Shown here: positions 1-9,035 of the stretch, piece after piece
Position numbering within the stretch: position 1 is the first letter of the stretch
How the letters are laid out: each line of letters opens with the position of its first letter
Assembly (NCBI GenBank): GCA_964458265.1
Contig: CAYWIF010000012.1
Span: 1-64,000 of the forward strand
DNA: 64,000 nt
Origin: JAGVSR01 sp964458265
Lineage (GTDB): Bacteria > Pseudomonadota > Alphaproteobacteria > Rhizobiales > Hyphomicrobiaceae
Direction: 5' to 3'
The notes under the pieces: model-generated
The model's input: the letters and a program-made list of their open reading frames with translations, nothing else
What the model was told of the DNA's origin: nothing
Databases searched by the model: none
Position numbers and translations under genes: made by a program

Positions 1-104
1 GACCGCTAACGTGCGGTTTTGAATTCGTCGTTATTGAGTGCTGCCGAGTGACGCGTTAGGGTCAGCGGGGATATGGGCGGAGTGCCTTCGCCAGAGGATG
101 ATCC
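1..104. other. Region upstream of trpG, no complete gene
   Basis: Only the last codons of a gene lying before the window could be here: two forward frames are open from the edge to stop codons within the first 60 bases. In related bacteria trpE often precedes trpG, but the residues left are too few to say. GAGG-type bases just before position 105 can serve as the trpG ribosome binding site. No promoter is evident. Confidence 0.4.
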
Positions 105-716
105 ATGCTTCTGCTGATCGATAACTACGATAGCTTCACCTACAATCTCGTGCACTTTCTGGGTGAACTGGGGGCTTCGTGCGAGGTCTACCGAAACGAC
201 AAGATTTCGGCGGACGATGTCTTGAAGCTGAAACCGAAGGCGATCGTGCTGTCGCCGGGGCCGTGTACGCCGAACGAGGCGGGCATCTGCCTCGATCTCA
301 TCGCCAAGGCGGGCCCGCATATTCCGCTGCTCGGCGTCTGTCTCGGGCATCAGTCCATCGGTCAAGTGTACGGCGGCAAAGTTATTCGCGCGCCGGAACC
401 GCTGCATGGCAAACTTTCGACAATCCGGCATTTTGACAAAAGCGTATTCAAGGGACTTCCCGAACGGTTCCAGGTGACGCGGTATCATTCGCTGATCGTC
501 GAGCGTGCGAGCCTGCCGGACTGCCTCGACATCACGGCGGAAACCGATGACGGCATCATCATGGGGCTAATGCACAAGACGCACCCGGTGCATGGCGTGC
601 AGTTTCATCCCGAGAGCATTGCCTCGGAACAGGGACATGCGCTGCTGGCCAACTTCCTGAAGCTTGCCGGCATGACGCCGAAGCGGCGGGCCGCTACTCC
701 GCTGCCTGCGGCGTGA
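105..716 (+). CDS. trpG: Anthranilate synthase component II (glutamine amidotransferase)
   Basis: The 203-residue protein supplies ammonia from glutamine to the TrpE subunit, which converts chorismate to anthranilate in tryptophan synthesis; such subunits can also serve p-aminobenzoate synthesis. It is a class I glutamine amidotransferase: the nucleophile is Cys79 in LLGVCLGHQSIG, and the His168-x-Glu170 pair lies in GVQFHPES. The oxyanion loop SPGPCTPNEAG is also present. Length is normal. It is the first of a same-strand run with trpD (11-base gap), trpC, moaC and moeA, so co-transcription is likely. trpE is not in the window. Confidence 0.95.
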   Translation: MLLLIDNYDSFTYNLVHFLGELGASCEVYRNDKISADDVLKLKPKAIVLSPGPCTPNEAGICLDLIAKAGPHIPLLGVCLGHQSIGQVYGGKVIRAPEPLHGKLSTIRHFDKSVFKGLPERFQVTRYHSLIVERASLPDCLDITAETDDGIIMGLMHKTHPVHGVQFHPESIASEQGHALLANFLKLAGMTPKRRAATPLPAA

Positions 717-726
717 GATTTCGGTC

Positions 727-1761
727 ATGACCGCAAAACCTGCGTTCGACGCCAAGGTTCTGCTCGGTTCCATCGCCGGCGGCCGGCAGCTCACCGAAGA
801 GGAGATCTTCGAGGGGCTCGACCGCATGACGGAGGGCGAGGCCACGCCCGCGCAGATGGGCGCGTTCTTGATGGGTCTGCGGATGCGCGGCGAAACGGTG
901 GACGAATTGACGGGCGCGGCGCGGCTCTTGCGGGCGCGGATGCTGCCGGTCTCCGCACCGGCCGATGCGGTGGACATCGTCGGGACGGGCGGCGATGGGC
1001 TGAAGACGTACAATGTCTCGACGTGCGCTGCGCTGGTCGCGGCGGGCGCGGGGTTGGTGATCGCCAAGCATGGCAACCGGTCGGTGTCGTCGTTGTCGGG
1101 AGCCTCTGATGTGCTGACCGCGCTCGGCGTGAAGATCGACCTCAACCCCGCGCAGATCACGGATGTCGTCGAGAAGACCGGCGTCGCATTCCTGTGGGCG
1201 CCGATGCACCATCCGGCCATGAAGGTCTGGGCGCCGGTGCGGTCCGAACTGGGCTTGCGCACGCTGTTCAATCTGATGGGCCCGATCTGCAATCCGGCGA
1301 ACGTCAAGCGGCAGGTGGTCGGCGTCTTCGCGGCCCAGTGGGTCGAACCGATCGCCGAGGTTCTGGCGAAGCTCGGGTCGCGTCATGCGTGGGTTGTGCA
1401 TGGCCGCGATGGCCTGGATGAGTTGTCGACGACGGGACCGACGCTGGTCGCGGAACTGAAAGATGGCGCGGTGTCGACATTCGAAGTCACGCCAGAGGAT
1501 GCCGGGCTTGCGAGAGCCTCGCTGGACGCGCTGAAAGGCGGGGATGCGGCGGTCAACGCGGCGGCGTTGCGCGACGTGCTGGACGGCGTTGCCGGCGCAT
1601 ATCGCGACATTGTACTGTTGAACGTGGGTGCAGCGCTTGTGGTCGGCGGCAAGGCAGACGATTTGCGCGCGGGTGTCGCGCTAGCTGCTCAGTCGATCGA
1701 CAGCGGCGCGGCGCGCGCCGCGCTGGAGCGGCTCATCGCGGCGAGCCGCGCGGTTGCCTGA
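727..1761 (+). CDS. trpD: Anthranilate phosphoribosyltransferase
   Basis: This cytoplasmic enzyme transfers the phosphoribosyl group of PRPP to anthranilate, the second step of tryptophan synthesis. The 344-residue length is typical. The PRPP-binding glycine loop is seen as DIVGTGGDGLKTYNVST near residue 80, followed by the AKHGNRSVSS and MGPICNPAN motifs of the family. It starts 11 bases after trpG. The separate trpG and trpD genes contrast with the fused trpGD of enteric bacteria and match the alphaproteobacterial arrangement. Confidence 0.96.
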   Translation: MTAKPAFDAKVLLGSIAGGRQLTEEEIFEGLDRMTEGEATPAQMGAFLMGLRMRGETVDELTGAARLLRARMLPVSAPADAVDIVGTGGDGLKTYNVSTCAALVAAGAGLVIAKHGNRSVSSLSGASDVLTALGVKIDLNPAQITDVVEKTGVAFLWAPMHHPAMKVWAPVRSELGLRTLFNLMGPICNPANVKRQVVGVFAAQWVEPIAEVLAKLGSRHAWVVHGRDGLDELSTTGPTLVAELKDGAVSTFEVTPEDAGLARASLDALKGGDAAVNAAALRDVLDGVAGAYRDIVLLNVGAALVVGGKADDLRAGVALAAQSIDSGAARAALERLIAASRAVA

Positions 1762-1829
1762 CGCGGACGGTTGACCCTTCCGGCAGAGGCAGGTAGCAAC
1801 CCGCATCACCCGGCGCTAAGGTCTTCACC

Positions 1830-2630
1830 ATGTCCGATATTCTTGCCAAGATCACGAGCTACAAGCTCGACGAAGTGGCCGCCGCCAAAGCGCGGCAGCC
1901 GCTGCAAGTGATGGCCGAATACGCGCGGTCGGCGCCGCCGGTGCGGTCGTTCATCGGCGCGATCTGGGCTCGGCACGCCGCCGGACGGCCGGCACTGATC
2001 GCCGAGATCAAGAAGGCGTCGCCATCGAAGGGGCTCATCCGGGCCGATTTCGATCCGCCGGCGCTGGCACTGGCCTATGAAGATGGCGGCGCGGCATGCC
2101 TGTCGATCCTGACCGACGGTCCGTCGTTTCAGGGCACACCTGAGTATCTGACCACGGCGCGGGCGGCGGTGTCGCTGCCGGTTCTGCGCAAGGACTTCAT
2201 GGTCGATACGTATCAGGTCGTGGAAGCGCGAGCGTGGGGGGCAGACTGCATCCTCATCATCATGGCGGAAGTGGACGACGCACTTGCCGCCGATCTTGCG
2301 AGCGCGGCGGCGGACTGGGGAATGGATGCGCTCGTCGAGGTGCATGACGAGGCCGAACTCCAACGCGCGCTGAAACTCCCCTGCCGGATGATCGGGATCA
2401 ACAATCGCAACCTGAAGACATTCGAGACGACGCTTGCGACGACCGAGACATTGGCCCCGCTCGTACCAAAGGACCGCATCGTCGTGGGTGAGAGCGGGAT
2501 TTTCACAGCCGCCGACATTACGCGGTTACAGAAAGTTGGCGTGAACACGTTTCTGGTCGGGGAAAGTCTCATGCGCCAGGACGACGTGAGCGCGGCGACA
2601 CGGGCACTTCTGGCGAAGGACGCGGCATGA
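1830..2630 (+). CDS. trpC: Indole-3-glycerol phosphate synthase
   Basis: A TIM-barrel enzyme of 266 residues that closes the indole ring from carboxyphenylaminodeoxyribulose phosphate. Family motifs are IAEIKKASPSKGLI (catalytic Lys region), LRKDFMVDTYQV, and the phosphate-binding GESGI near the C terminus. It is not fused to TrpF. Its stop codon overlaps the moaC start by four bases (ATGA), which suggests translational coupling of tryptophan and molybdopterin genes. Confidence 0.96.
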   Translation: MSDILAKITSYKLDEVAAAKARQPLQVMAEYARSAPPVRSFIGAIWARHAAGRPALIAEIKKASPSKGLIRADFDPPALALAYEDGGAACLSILTDGPSFQGTPEYLTTARAAVSLPVLRKDFMVDTYQVVEARAWGADCILIIMAEVDDALAADLASAAADWGMDALVEVHDEAELQRALKLPCRMIGINNRNLKTFETTLATTETLAPLVPKDRIVVGESGIFTAADITRLQKVGVNTFLVGESLMRQDDVSAATRALLAKDAA

Positions 2631-3115
2631 GCAGGCTTTCGCACCTCAACGACAAGGGCGAGGCGCACATGGTCGACGTCTCGGAGAAGGACGCGACCAG
2701 CCGCACGGCGGTGGCCGAAGGGTTTGTTTCCATGCTCCCCGAAACGCTGGCGCTCGTCAGCAAGGGCGAGGCCAAGAAAGGCGACGTGCTCGCAACCGCC
2801 AGAATTGCAGGCATCATGGCGGCGAAGAAGACGCACGAACTCATCCCGCTTTGTCATCCGCTGGCGATCTCGAAAGTCGCGGTCGACTTCACAACCTCGA
2901 ATGCGCCCGCCGGCATCCAGGTGACAGCGACCGTCAAAGTGACCGGTCAGACCGGCGTCGAAATGGAGGCGCTGACCGCCGTGTCGGTGGCCTGTCTCAC
3001 GATCTACGACATGCTCAAGGCGGCCGATAAGGGCATGACGATTGCCGGCATCCGGTTGCTCGAAAAGTCCGGAGGGCGCTCCGGGCCCTATCATGCGCCG
3101 GCTGCAAAAGGCTGA
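2627..3115 (+). CDS. moaC: Cyclic pyranopterin monophosphate synthase
   Basis: MoaC acts with MoaA to convert GTP into cyclic pyranopterin monophosphate, the first molybdenum-cofactor intermediate. The 162-residue protein carries the family motifs KGDVLATARIAGIMAAKKT, LIPLCHPL and the C-terminal TIYDMLKAADKGM region. It starts inside the trpC stop (ATGA) and is followed five bases later by moeA. No moaA, moaD or moaE is in the window. Confidence 0.96.
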   Translation: MSRLSHLNDKGEAHMVDVSEKDATSRTAVAEGFVSMLPETLALVSKGEAKKGDVLATARIAGIMAAKKTHELIPLCHPLAISKVAVDFTTSNAPAGIQVTATVKVTGQTGVEMEALTAVSVACLTIYDMLKAADKGMTIAGIRLLEKSGGRSGPYHAPAAKG

Positions 3116-3120
3116 CCGCG

Positions 3121-4326
3121 ATGGCGCTTCTCTCCGTCGATGACGCGCTGGCCCGCATTCTCGACGACGCGCGGCCGATCGGCAGCGAGCGCGTGTCGCT
3201 GACCGAGGCGGCGCATCGCATTCTGGCGGAGGAGGCCGCCGCCAAGCTGACGCAGCCGCCGTTCGATGCTTCGGCGATGGACGGTTATGCCGTGCGCGCG
3301 GCCGATGTAGCTAGCGTTCCCGCTGTTCTGACACTCATCGGCGAAGCGCGGGCCGGGCAAGCGTTCGGCGGAACCGTGGGTCAGGGACAATGCGCCCGCA
3401 TCTTCACTGGAGCGCCGGTACCCGCGGGCGCGGACACGGTGGTCATTCAAGAGACGACTAAAGCGGACGGCAACGCGATTGCTTTTTTGGAGCCGGCCGC
3501 AGCGGGAGCGAATATCCGGCCACGAGGCGGCGATTTTGACAACGGCCAGGTGTTGCTGTTACCGGGCCGGGTGCTCGACGCGCGGGCGATCCTGCTCGCG
3601 GCGGCCATGGGGCATGGAACACTCGAAGTTCGCAGGAAGCCCGTCGTCGCCGTACTTGCAACGGGCGACGAACTCGTCGAACCCGGGCAACGGCCTGGGC
3701 CTGGCCAGATCGTTTCGTCGAATCCGTATGGGCTGGCGGCGATGATCGCGGCTGCGGGCGGCGCGCCCAGGCTGCTCGGTATCGCCGCCGACACCCGGGA
3801 GGCGCTTGAGGCGAAGATCGCGGCGGCGAGCGATGCGGATGTTCTCGTCACTCTCGGCGGCGCGTCGGTGGGCGATCACGATCTGGTCTTGCCGGTGCTG
3901 AAGGCGCGCGGTGTGATGATCGATTTCTGGAAGATCGCGATGCGTCCAGGAAAGCCGATGCTCTTTGGCCGGTTGAATGGTCAGCGAATACTCGGCCTGC
4001 CGGGAAATCCGGTCTCGGCCATGGTCTGCGCGCGCGTGTTTCTGGTGCCGCTCATCGAGCGGCTGCTGGGGAAGCCGCCAGCTTTGACGGCGCCGATCAA
4101 AGCGCGGTTGACCCAGCCGATGAAGGCCAACGCGGATCGCCTGCACTACATGCGGGCAACGATGGAGCGCGATGCGGCGGGGGCTCTGTATGTCACGCCA
4201 CAGGCATCGCAAGATAGTTCGCTGACGCGCGTGCTGGCCGTATCGAACGCGCTGATCGTGGCCGCGATCAACGCCCCTGCCCTGCCTGCCGGTTCGGAAG
4301 TCGACGTGCTGCCGCTCGATTTCTGA
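3121..4326 (+). CDS. moeA: Molybdopterin molybdenumtransferase
   Basis: MoeA inserts molybdate into adenylylated molybdopterin. The 401-residue protein shows the N-terminal PPFDASAMDGYAV signature, the central ATGDEL motif, the TLGGASVGDHD loop and MRPGKPM followed by GLPGNPVSAMV, all typical of MoeA. It closes the trp-moa run. The last stop codon abuts the stop codon of the convergent cfa gene (TGA then TCA) with no base between them. Confidence 0.96.
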   Translation: MALLSVDDALARILDDARPIGSERVSLTEAAHRILAEEAAAKLTQPPFDASAMDGYAVRAADVASVPAVLTLIGEARAGQAFGGTVGQGQCARIFTGAPVPAGADTVVIQETTKADGNAIAFLEPAAAGANIRPRGGDFDNGQVLLLPGRVLDARAILLAAAMGHGTLEVRRKPVVAVLATGDELVEPGQRPGPGQIVSSNPYGLAAMIAAAGGAPRLLGIAADTREALEAKIAAASDADVLVTLGGASVGDHDLVLPVLKARGVMIDFWKIAMRPGKPMLFGRLNGQRILGLPGNPVSAMVCARVFLVPLIERLLGKPPALTAPIKARLTQPMKANADRLHYMRATMERDAAGALYVTPQASQDSSLTRVLAVSNALIVAAINAPALPAGSEVDVLPLDF

Positions 4327-5643
4327 TCAGCGGTAGAGATCGGCACGGGTTGGGGGGAGCGGCGACTTGCCTTTGGCGCTCTTCGTCGCCACCGTCTGGA
4401 AAAGGCGAAGCGTGCCGCGCGAGAAGGCGAGCGACACGCCAGCCAGATAGGCGACCCAGATGCGGTACTTCTCTTCGCCGACGAGCGCGACAGCCTTTTC
4501 TTTGTTGGCTGTCAGCCGCTCGCACCAGAGCTTGCATGTGCGCGCATAATGCTCGCGCCAGCCTTCGACATCGTGGACCTCGAAGCCGGCGATTTCCATC
4601 GCGGAGACCGAGTGGCCGATGTCGTCGAGTTCGCCGCCGGGAAAAATGTATTTGGCGATCGCCTTTTTCTCGGGCCGCATGCGCTCTGGGATCAGGCCGC
4701 TTTTCGGCCTATGCGCCCGCCGGGAAATGGCATGGTTGAGAAAGACGCCGTTGTCGTTGAGGAGCGAGCGAACCTTCGTCATGTAGGCTGGAATGTTCTT
4801 CAAGCCGATATGCTCGTACATGCCGATGGACGCGATCTTGTCGTACTTGCCCTCCGCCAGCATGTAGTCCTTGAGTTCGAGCGTGACGAGTTGCTCCAGC
4901 CCCAGACGCTTCACCTTCTCGCGGGCAAAGTCGAGTTGCTCTTCAGAAAGCGTGATGCCGTGCGCCTTCACGCCGTAATTCTGCGCGGCGTGGCAAACGA
5001 GACCGCCCCAGCCGCAACCGATATCGAGCATGGTTTCGCCGGGCTTCAAGCGCAGCTTGCGACAGATCATTTCGAGCTTGTCGCGTTGGGCCTGTTCGAC
5101 GCCATTGGCCCAATCCGTGTAGTAGGCGCAGGAGTAGACCATCTCGGGATCAAGGAAGAGCGCATAGAACTCGTTCGACAGGTCGTAGTGAAACTGGATG
5201 AAGGCCTTGTTGTCGGCGAGTTTGCGATTTTTGCCGGTGATCTCGCCGTCGAAGCCGCCGATGTCGCGCGGGGCGTCCGTCGGCGCAAACAGGAACGGCG
5301 ACAGCCCTTTGACGAGTGCCATTTTCGGCAGGCTCTTGAACTTCACGCCGCCCTTGGACTTGGTAAATTCCTGCCCGAAGTCGATGAGCGTGCCGCCCTC
5401 GAAGTCGAGGCGTTTGGCGATGTAAAGTTGGATCAGGGTATCGAGCGACGGGCGGCGCAGCATCGTGGCGATGACGCCGGGGTCGGCAATGCGGATTTCG
5501 CGGCGGCTCGACACTGCCTTGCCGAGTTCGACGCTCGAACCGTCCCAAAGGGTCAGCCACAAATCCAGGTCGAGCTGGCCGGCGAGCGCGGTGGCGAGCG
5601 ACTTTGCCGCCGCGAGTTGCTTTGCTTCGTTGTCCGCTGCCAT
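4327..5643 (-). CDS. cfa: Cyclopropane-fatty-acyl-phospholipid synthase
   Basis: This enzyme uses S-adenosylmethionine to methylenate double bonds of membrane phospholipid acyl chains. The 438-residue protein has an N-terminal lipid-binding part and a C-terminal methyltransferase fold with the SAM motif ETMLDIGCGWGGL. The conserved YSCAYY stretch precedes it. It lies 55 bases downstream of the thiolase gene on the same strand and may belong to the fatty-acid run, or have its own promoter. A related fatty-acid methyltransferase activity is the main alternative. Confidence 0.92.
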   Translation of the reverse strand: MAADNEAKQLAAAKSLATALAGQLDLDLWLTLWDGSSVELGKAVSSRREIRIADPGVIATMLRRPSLDTLIQLYIAKRLDFEGGTLIDFGQEFTKSKGGVKFKSLPKMALVKGLSPFLFAPTDAPRDIGGFDGEITGKNRKLADNKAFIQFHYDLSNEFYALFLDPEMVYSCAYYTDWANGVEQAQRDKLEMICRKLRLKPGETMLDIGCGWGGLVCHAAQNYGVKAHGITLSEEQLDFAREKVKRLGLEQLVTLELKDYMLAEGKYDKIASIGMYEHIGLKNIPAYMTKVRSLLNDNGVFLNHAISRRAHRPKSGLIPERMRPEKKAIAKYIFPGGELDDIGHSVSAMEIAGFEVHDVEGWREHYARTCKLWCERLTANKEKAVALVGEEKYRIWVAYLAGVSLAFSRGTLRLFQTVATKSAKGKSPLPPTRADLYR

Positions 5644-5698
5644 TCCGTTGTTCCTGCGACTGTCTAGCGGCGTAGCTGCCAGCCCGCCGGGCGGAGCG

Positions 5699-6988
5699 TC
5701 AAGCGGCTTTCGCGCCTTCCATGATCGCCGCGACGCCCATGCCGCCAGCGGTGCAGACGGAAATCAAGCCGCGTCCACCGTTGAGCGAGAGTAACTTGGC
5801 GAGGTTGCCGACGATGCGCGCGCCTGTGGCGGCGAACGGATGGCCGACGGCAAGCGAGGAGCCCTTCACATTGAGCTTCGTACGGTCGATCGAGCCGAGC
5901 GGTGCATTCTTGCCCATGTGCTTTGCGCAATAGGCGGGATCTTCCCAGGCTTTCAACGTGCAGAGCACCTGCGCCGCGAAGGCTTCGTGGATTTCGTAGA
6001 AGTCGAAGTCCTGCAACGTAAGGCCGGCGCGGTCGAGCATCTTGGATACGGCAATCGCAGGGGCCATCAGGAGACCGTCACCGGCGGGGAAATTGTTGGC
6101 CCAGTGCTGGCCGTAGGTGAGATAGGCGGCGATGGGGAGGCCGCGCGCCTTCGCCCAGTCTTCGCTGGCAAGGAGCGCGGCGGATGCGCCATCCGTCAGC
6201 GGGGTTGAGTTGCCGGCGGTCAGCGTTGCCTTGTCGGACTTGTCGAACGCGGTTTTCAGGGTCGCGAGCTTTTCGAGCGTGATGTCGGTGCGCAAGTTGT
6301 TATCGCGGTAGACGCCGGCGCACGGAACCATCAGATCGTCGAACCAGCCTTCCTCGTAAGCGGCGGCGGCCTTCTTGTGGCTTTCATAGGCCAACTGGTC
6401 CTGCTCGGCGCGGGTGATGCCCCACTCCTGCGCCATCAGTTCGCAATGCTCGCCCATGCCCAGGCCCGTGCGCGGTTCCTTGACCGCAGGCGGCTGGGGC
6501 GTGAGTTCGGCCGGCGAGAGGCCCTGGAAGACGCGGATCTTGTCCAGGATCGTCTTCTTGGTGTTGAGATCGATGAGGCGCTTGGAGAACTTTTTTGAAA
6601 AGACGATTGGCGCATCGGACGTCGTGTCCGAGCCGCACGCGATGCCGCTCTCGATTTCCCCCGTCGCGATTTTGGCCGCCGTGCCCAGCGCCGCCTGAAG
6701 GCTGGTGCCACACGCCTGTTGCAGCGTCACGCCGGGCGTGGACGGCGCGAGTTTCGTGCCGAGCACGCTTTCGCGCGTGAGATTGAAGTCGCGCGAGTGA
6801 GTGACGACCGCGCCGCCGACCACTTCATCGATGTGTTCGCCCTTGAGGTTGTAGCGATCGACGAGACCGTTCAGGGCGGCGGTCATCATGTCCTGGTTGG
6901 ACAGATCGGCGTAGAGCGTGCCGGAGCGGCAAAAAGGAATGCGTGTGCCGCCGATCACCGCTACCCGCCTCAATTCTCGCGTCATCAT
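5699..6988 (-). CDS. fadI: Acetyl-CoA C-acyltransferase (FadI-type thiolase)
   Basis: The 429-residue thiolase cleaves 3-ketoacyl-CoA with CoA in beta-oxidation. The acyl-accepting cysteine is in LQQACGTSLQAALG. The C-terminal motifs EIHEAFAAQ, VGHPFAATGARIV and SVCTAGGMGVAA carry the catalytic His and Cys. The length and the loop after residue 130 fit the long FadI group better than short biosynthetic thiolases. It follows the bifunctional FadJ-type gene by 34 bases, so it is probably the third gene of a fadE-fadJ-fadI transcript. Confidence 0.92.
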   Translation of the reverse strand: MMTRELRRVAVIGGTRIPFCRSGTLYADLSNQDMMTAALNGLVDRYNLKGEHIDEVVGGAVVTHSRDFNLTRESVLGTKLAPSTPGVTLQQACGTSLQAALGTAAKIATGEIESGIACGSDTTSDAPIVFSKKFSKRLIDLNTKKTILDKIRVFQGLSPAELTPQPPAVKEPRTGLGMGEHCELMAQEWGITRAEQDQLAYESHKKAAAAYEEGWFDDLMVPCAGVYRDNNLRTDITLEKLATLKTAFDKSDKATLTAGNSTPLTDGASAALLASEDWAKARGLPIAAYLTYGQHWANNFPAGDGLLMAPAIAVSKMLDRAGLTLQDFDFYEIHEAFAAQVLCTLKAWEDPAYCAKHMGKNAPLGSIDRTKLNVKGSSLAVGHPFAATGARIVGNLAKLLSLNGGRGLISVCTAGGMGVAAIMEGAKAA

Positions 6989-7022
6989 CGTCTCCGGTGA
7001 AAGGGGTCAGGGAGGAGCAGGA

Positions 7023-9008
7023 TCAGGCTGCCGCCTTCGCGGATTTTGCTTCTTCCTGGTCCTTGAAATAGAGCGGCCCGCCGCGGAAGGGTGCGAAGCC
7101 CGTGCCGAAGATCATGCCGGCGTCGACAAGGTCGGCGGAGGCGACGACGCCTTCGTCGAGGCTCTTTTGGGCTTCCTGGATGATCGGATCGACGAGTTCG
7201 CGGCCGAGCTTTGCCAGTTCCGCTTTCGACCAGTCGTTCTTGCCTTTCTGCGGCTTGCCGTCGACCCACTTGTAGAAGCCCTCACCCGTCTTCTTGCCGA
7301 GCTTGCCGGCCTTGACCAGGATGTCGAGGCGCGAGCCGGAGGGATCGTGGCCGAGGATGTGGGCAACGTGAGCGCAGATGTCCAAGCCGACGCTGTCGGC
7401 AAGTTCGATGGGGCCCATGGGCATCCCGAAGGTGCGCACGGCTTCGTCGATCTTTTCCTTGTCTTCGCCCTTCTCCAGGCGCGCCATCGCGGCGAACATG
7501 TAAGGGGTGAGCACCTTGTTTACGAGGAAGCCCGGGACGTCCTTCGTGACCAGCGGGAACTTGCCGATGGCGGTGACGAAGGCCGCTCCCTTTTCGACCT
7601 CCGAGGTGCGGGTCGCATCGCCCTGGACCACTTCGACGAGGGGCATCATGGCGACGGGCGAGAAGAAGTGCAGGCCGATGAGGCGGGACGGATCCTGCAT
7701 CGGCTGCGCAATGTCCGACAATTTCAGCGAGGATGTGTTCGTCGCCAGAACCGCGCCCGGCTTCGCCTTCGTTTCGAGATCGGCGAACAGCTTTTGCTTG
7801 ATGTCGAGTTTTTCGACGATGGCTTCGATCACGACGTCGGCGCGGCCGACGCCTTTGCCGTCCGGATCAGCCATGAGGCGGGCCTTGGCCGCGTCGCGCG
7901 TCGCCTTGGTCTTGAACTTTCGGGCAAAGAGCTTGCCTTGAGCCGCGATGCCTTTTTCAATCTGTTCGGGCGAGATGTCCTGCAGGGTGACTTCCATGCC
8001 GGCAGCGACACATACGCCGGCGATGTCGGCGCCCATCGTTCCGGCACCGATGACGTGGACATGCGTGGGCTTCCAATGCAATTTCTTCGGTGCCTGAGCC
8101 TTCAAGGCCTCGGAGAGCTTGAAGACGCGGCGCAGGCTCTTTGATTGCGGCGACATGAGCATCGGCGCGAAGGCGCCCGGTTCGGCGCGCTTCATGGCAT
8201 CCAGATCGCCGCCGTGGGTCTCGAACAGATCGATCAAACGGTACGGGGCGGGATAATGATCTTCACGCGCCTTCTTCGCGACTTCGATGCGCATTTTCTT
8301 GGCCAGGGCGAGGCGGGCCGGCCATTTGCCGAGTGCCGCCTTGGCAAAGCTGGCCGGTTTCGACGCGCGCTTTTGCAAGACGGCCTTGCGCGCGGCCCAG
8401 CGCAGGCTGTCGGGGCCGGCGACGAGTTCGTCAATCAAGCCCATGCCCTTCGCGGTCGAGGCGGAAATAAACGAGCCGGAGAGCATGATGTTCATGGCCG
8501 ACATGGGTCCGGCCTGACGGATCGAGCGGGCGGTTCCGTTGAAGCCCGGAAAGATGCCGAGTTTGACTTCAGGGAAGCCGACCTTGGTGGCGGGATCGCG
8601 GGTGGCGATGCGGTAATGGCAGGCGAGGATCAGTTCCAGACCGCCGCCAACGCAAATGCCGTGCACCGCAGCCACGACGGGAAGGGGAAGTTTTTCGATG
8701 CGGTCGAACATGGCGTTGACCATGCCCACCTGCGCGATGACCTCGGATTCAGACGTGAGCAACTCGAATTCGTTGATGTCAGCGCCGACGATAAACCCCT
8801 TGGGCTTGCCCGATATAATGACGAGGCCCTTGACCGTGCCCGCACGCGTCGCGCTCTCGGTTTCCTGGACGATCGATCCCAGCTCTTCCAGTGGACGGCG
8901 GCCCAACGCGTTGGCGCTGGAACCGTCGCGGTCGAACGTCGCCCAGGCAATGTTTTCCCGGTCGACTTCGTAGCGCCAGTCCTTGAGCGACGTGGGATCG
9001 AGTGCCAT
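7023..9008 (-). CDS. fadJ: Bifunctional enoyl-CoA hydratase / 3-hydroxyacyl-CoA dehydrogenase
   Basis: The 661-residue protein performs hydration of trans-2-enoyl-CoA and NAD-dependent oxidation of 3-hydroxyacyl-CoA. The N-terminal crotonase half has GFIVGADINEF and AAVHGICVGGGLELILA, which form the oxyanion hole. The central dehydrogenase half begins at HVIGAGTMGADIAGV (Rossmann fold) and carries HFFSPVAMMPLVEVV. The C-terminal region is a single dehydrogenase helical domain, slightly shorter than enteric FadB. It sits between fadE and fadI on the same strand. Confidence 0.93.
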   Translation of the reverse strand: MALDPTSLKDWRYEVDRENIAWATFDRDGSSANALGRRPLEELGSIVQETESATRAGTVKGLVIISGKPKGFIVGADINEFELLTSESEVIAQVGMVNAMFDRIEKLPLPVVAAVHGICVGGGLELILACHYRIATRDPATKVGFPEVKLGIFPGFNGTARSIRQAGPMSAMNIMLSGSFISASTAKGMGLIDELVAGPDSLRWAARKAVLQKRASKPASFAKAALGKWPARLALAKKMRIEVAKKAREDHYPAPYRLIDLFETHGGDLDAMKRAEPGAFAPMLMSPQSKSLRRVFKLSEALKAQAPKKLHWKPTHVHVIGAGTMGADIAGVCVAAGMEVTLQDISPEQIEKGIAAQGKLFARKFKTKATRDAAKARLMADPDGKGVGRADVVIEAIVEKLDIKQKLFADLETKAKPGAVLATNTSSLKLSDIAQPMQDPSRLIGLHFFSPVAMMPLVEVVQGDATRTSEVEKGAAFVTAIGKFPLVTKDVPGFLVNKVLTPYMFAAMARLEKGEDKEKIDEAVRTFGMPMGPIELADSVGLDICAHVAHILGHDPSGSRLDILVKAGKLGKKTGEGFYKWVDGKPQKGKNDWSKAELAKLGRELVDPIIQEAQKSLDEGVVASADLVDAGMIFGTGFAPFRGGPLYFKDQEEAKSAKAAA

Positions 9009-9035
9009 GCAAATTGCCTTCTCTAAAGGACGCGT

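Noticed and set aside
6918..8144. 408-codon forward open frame
   Set aside because: Antisense to fadI and fadJ, with no domain.
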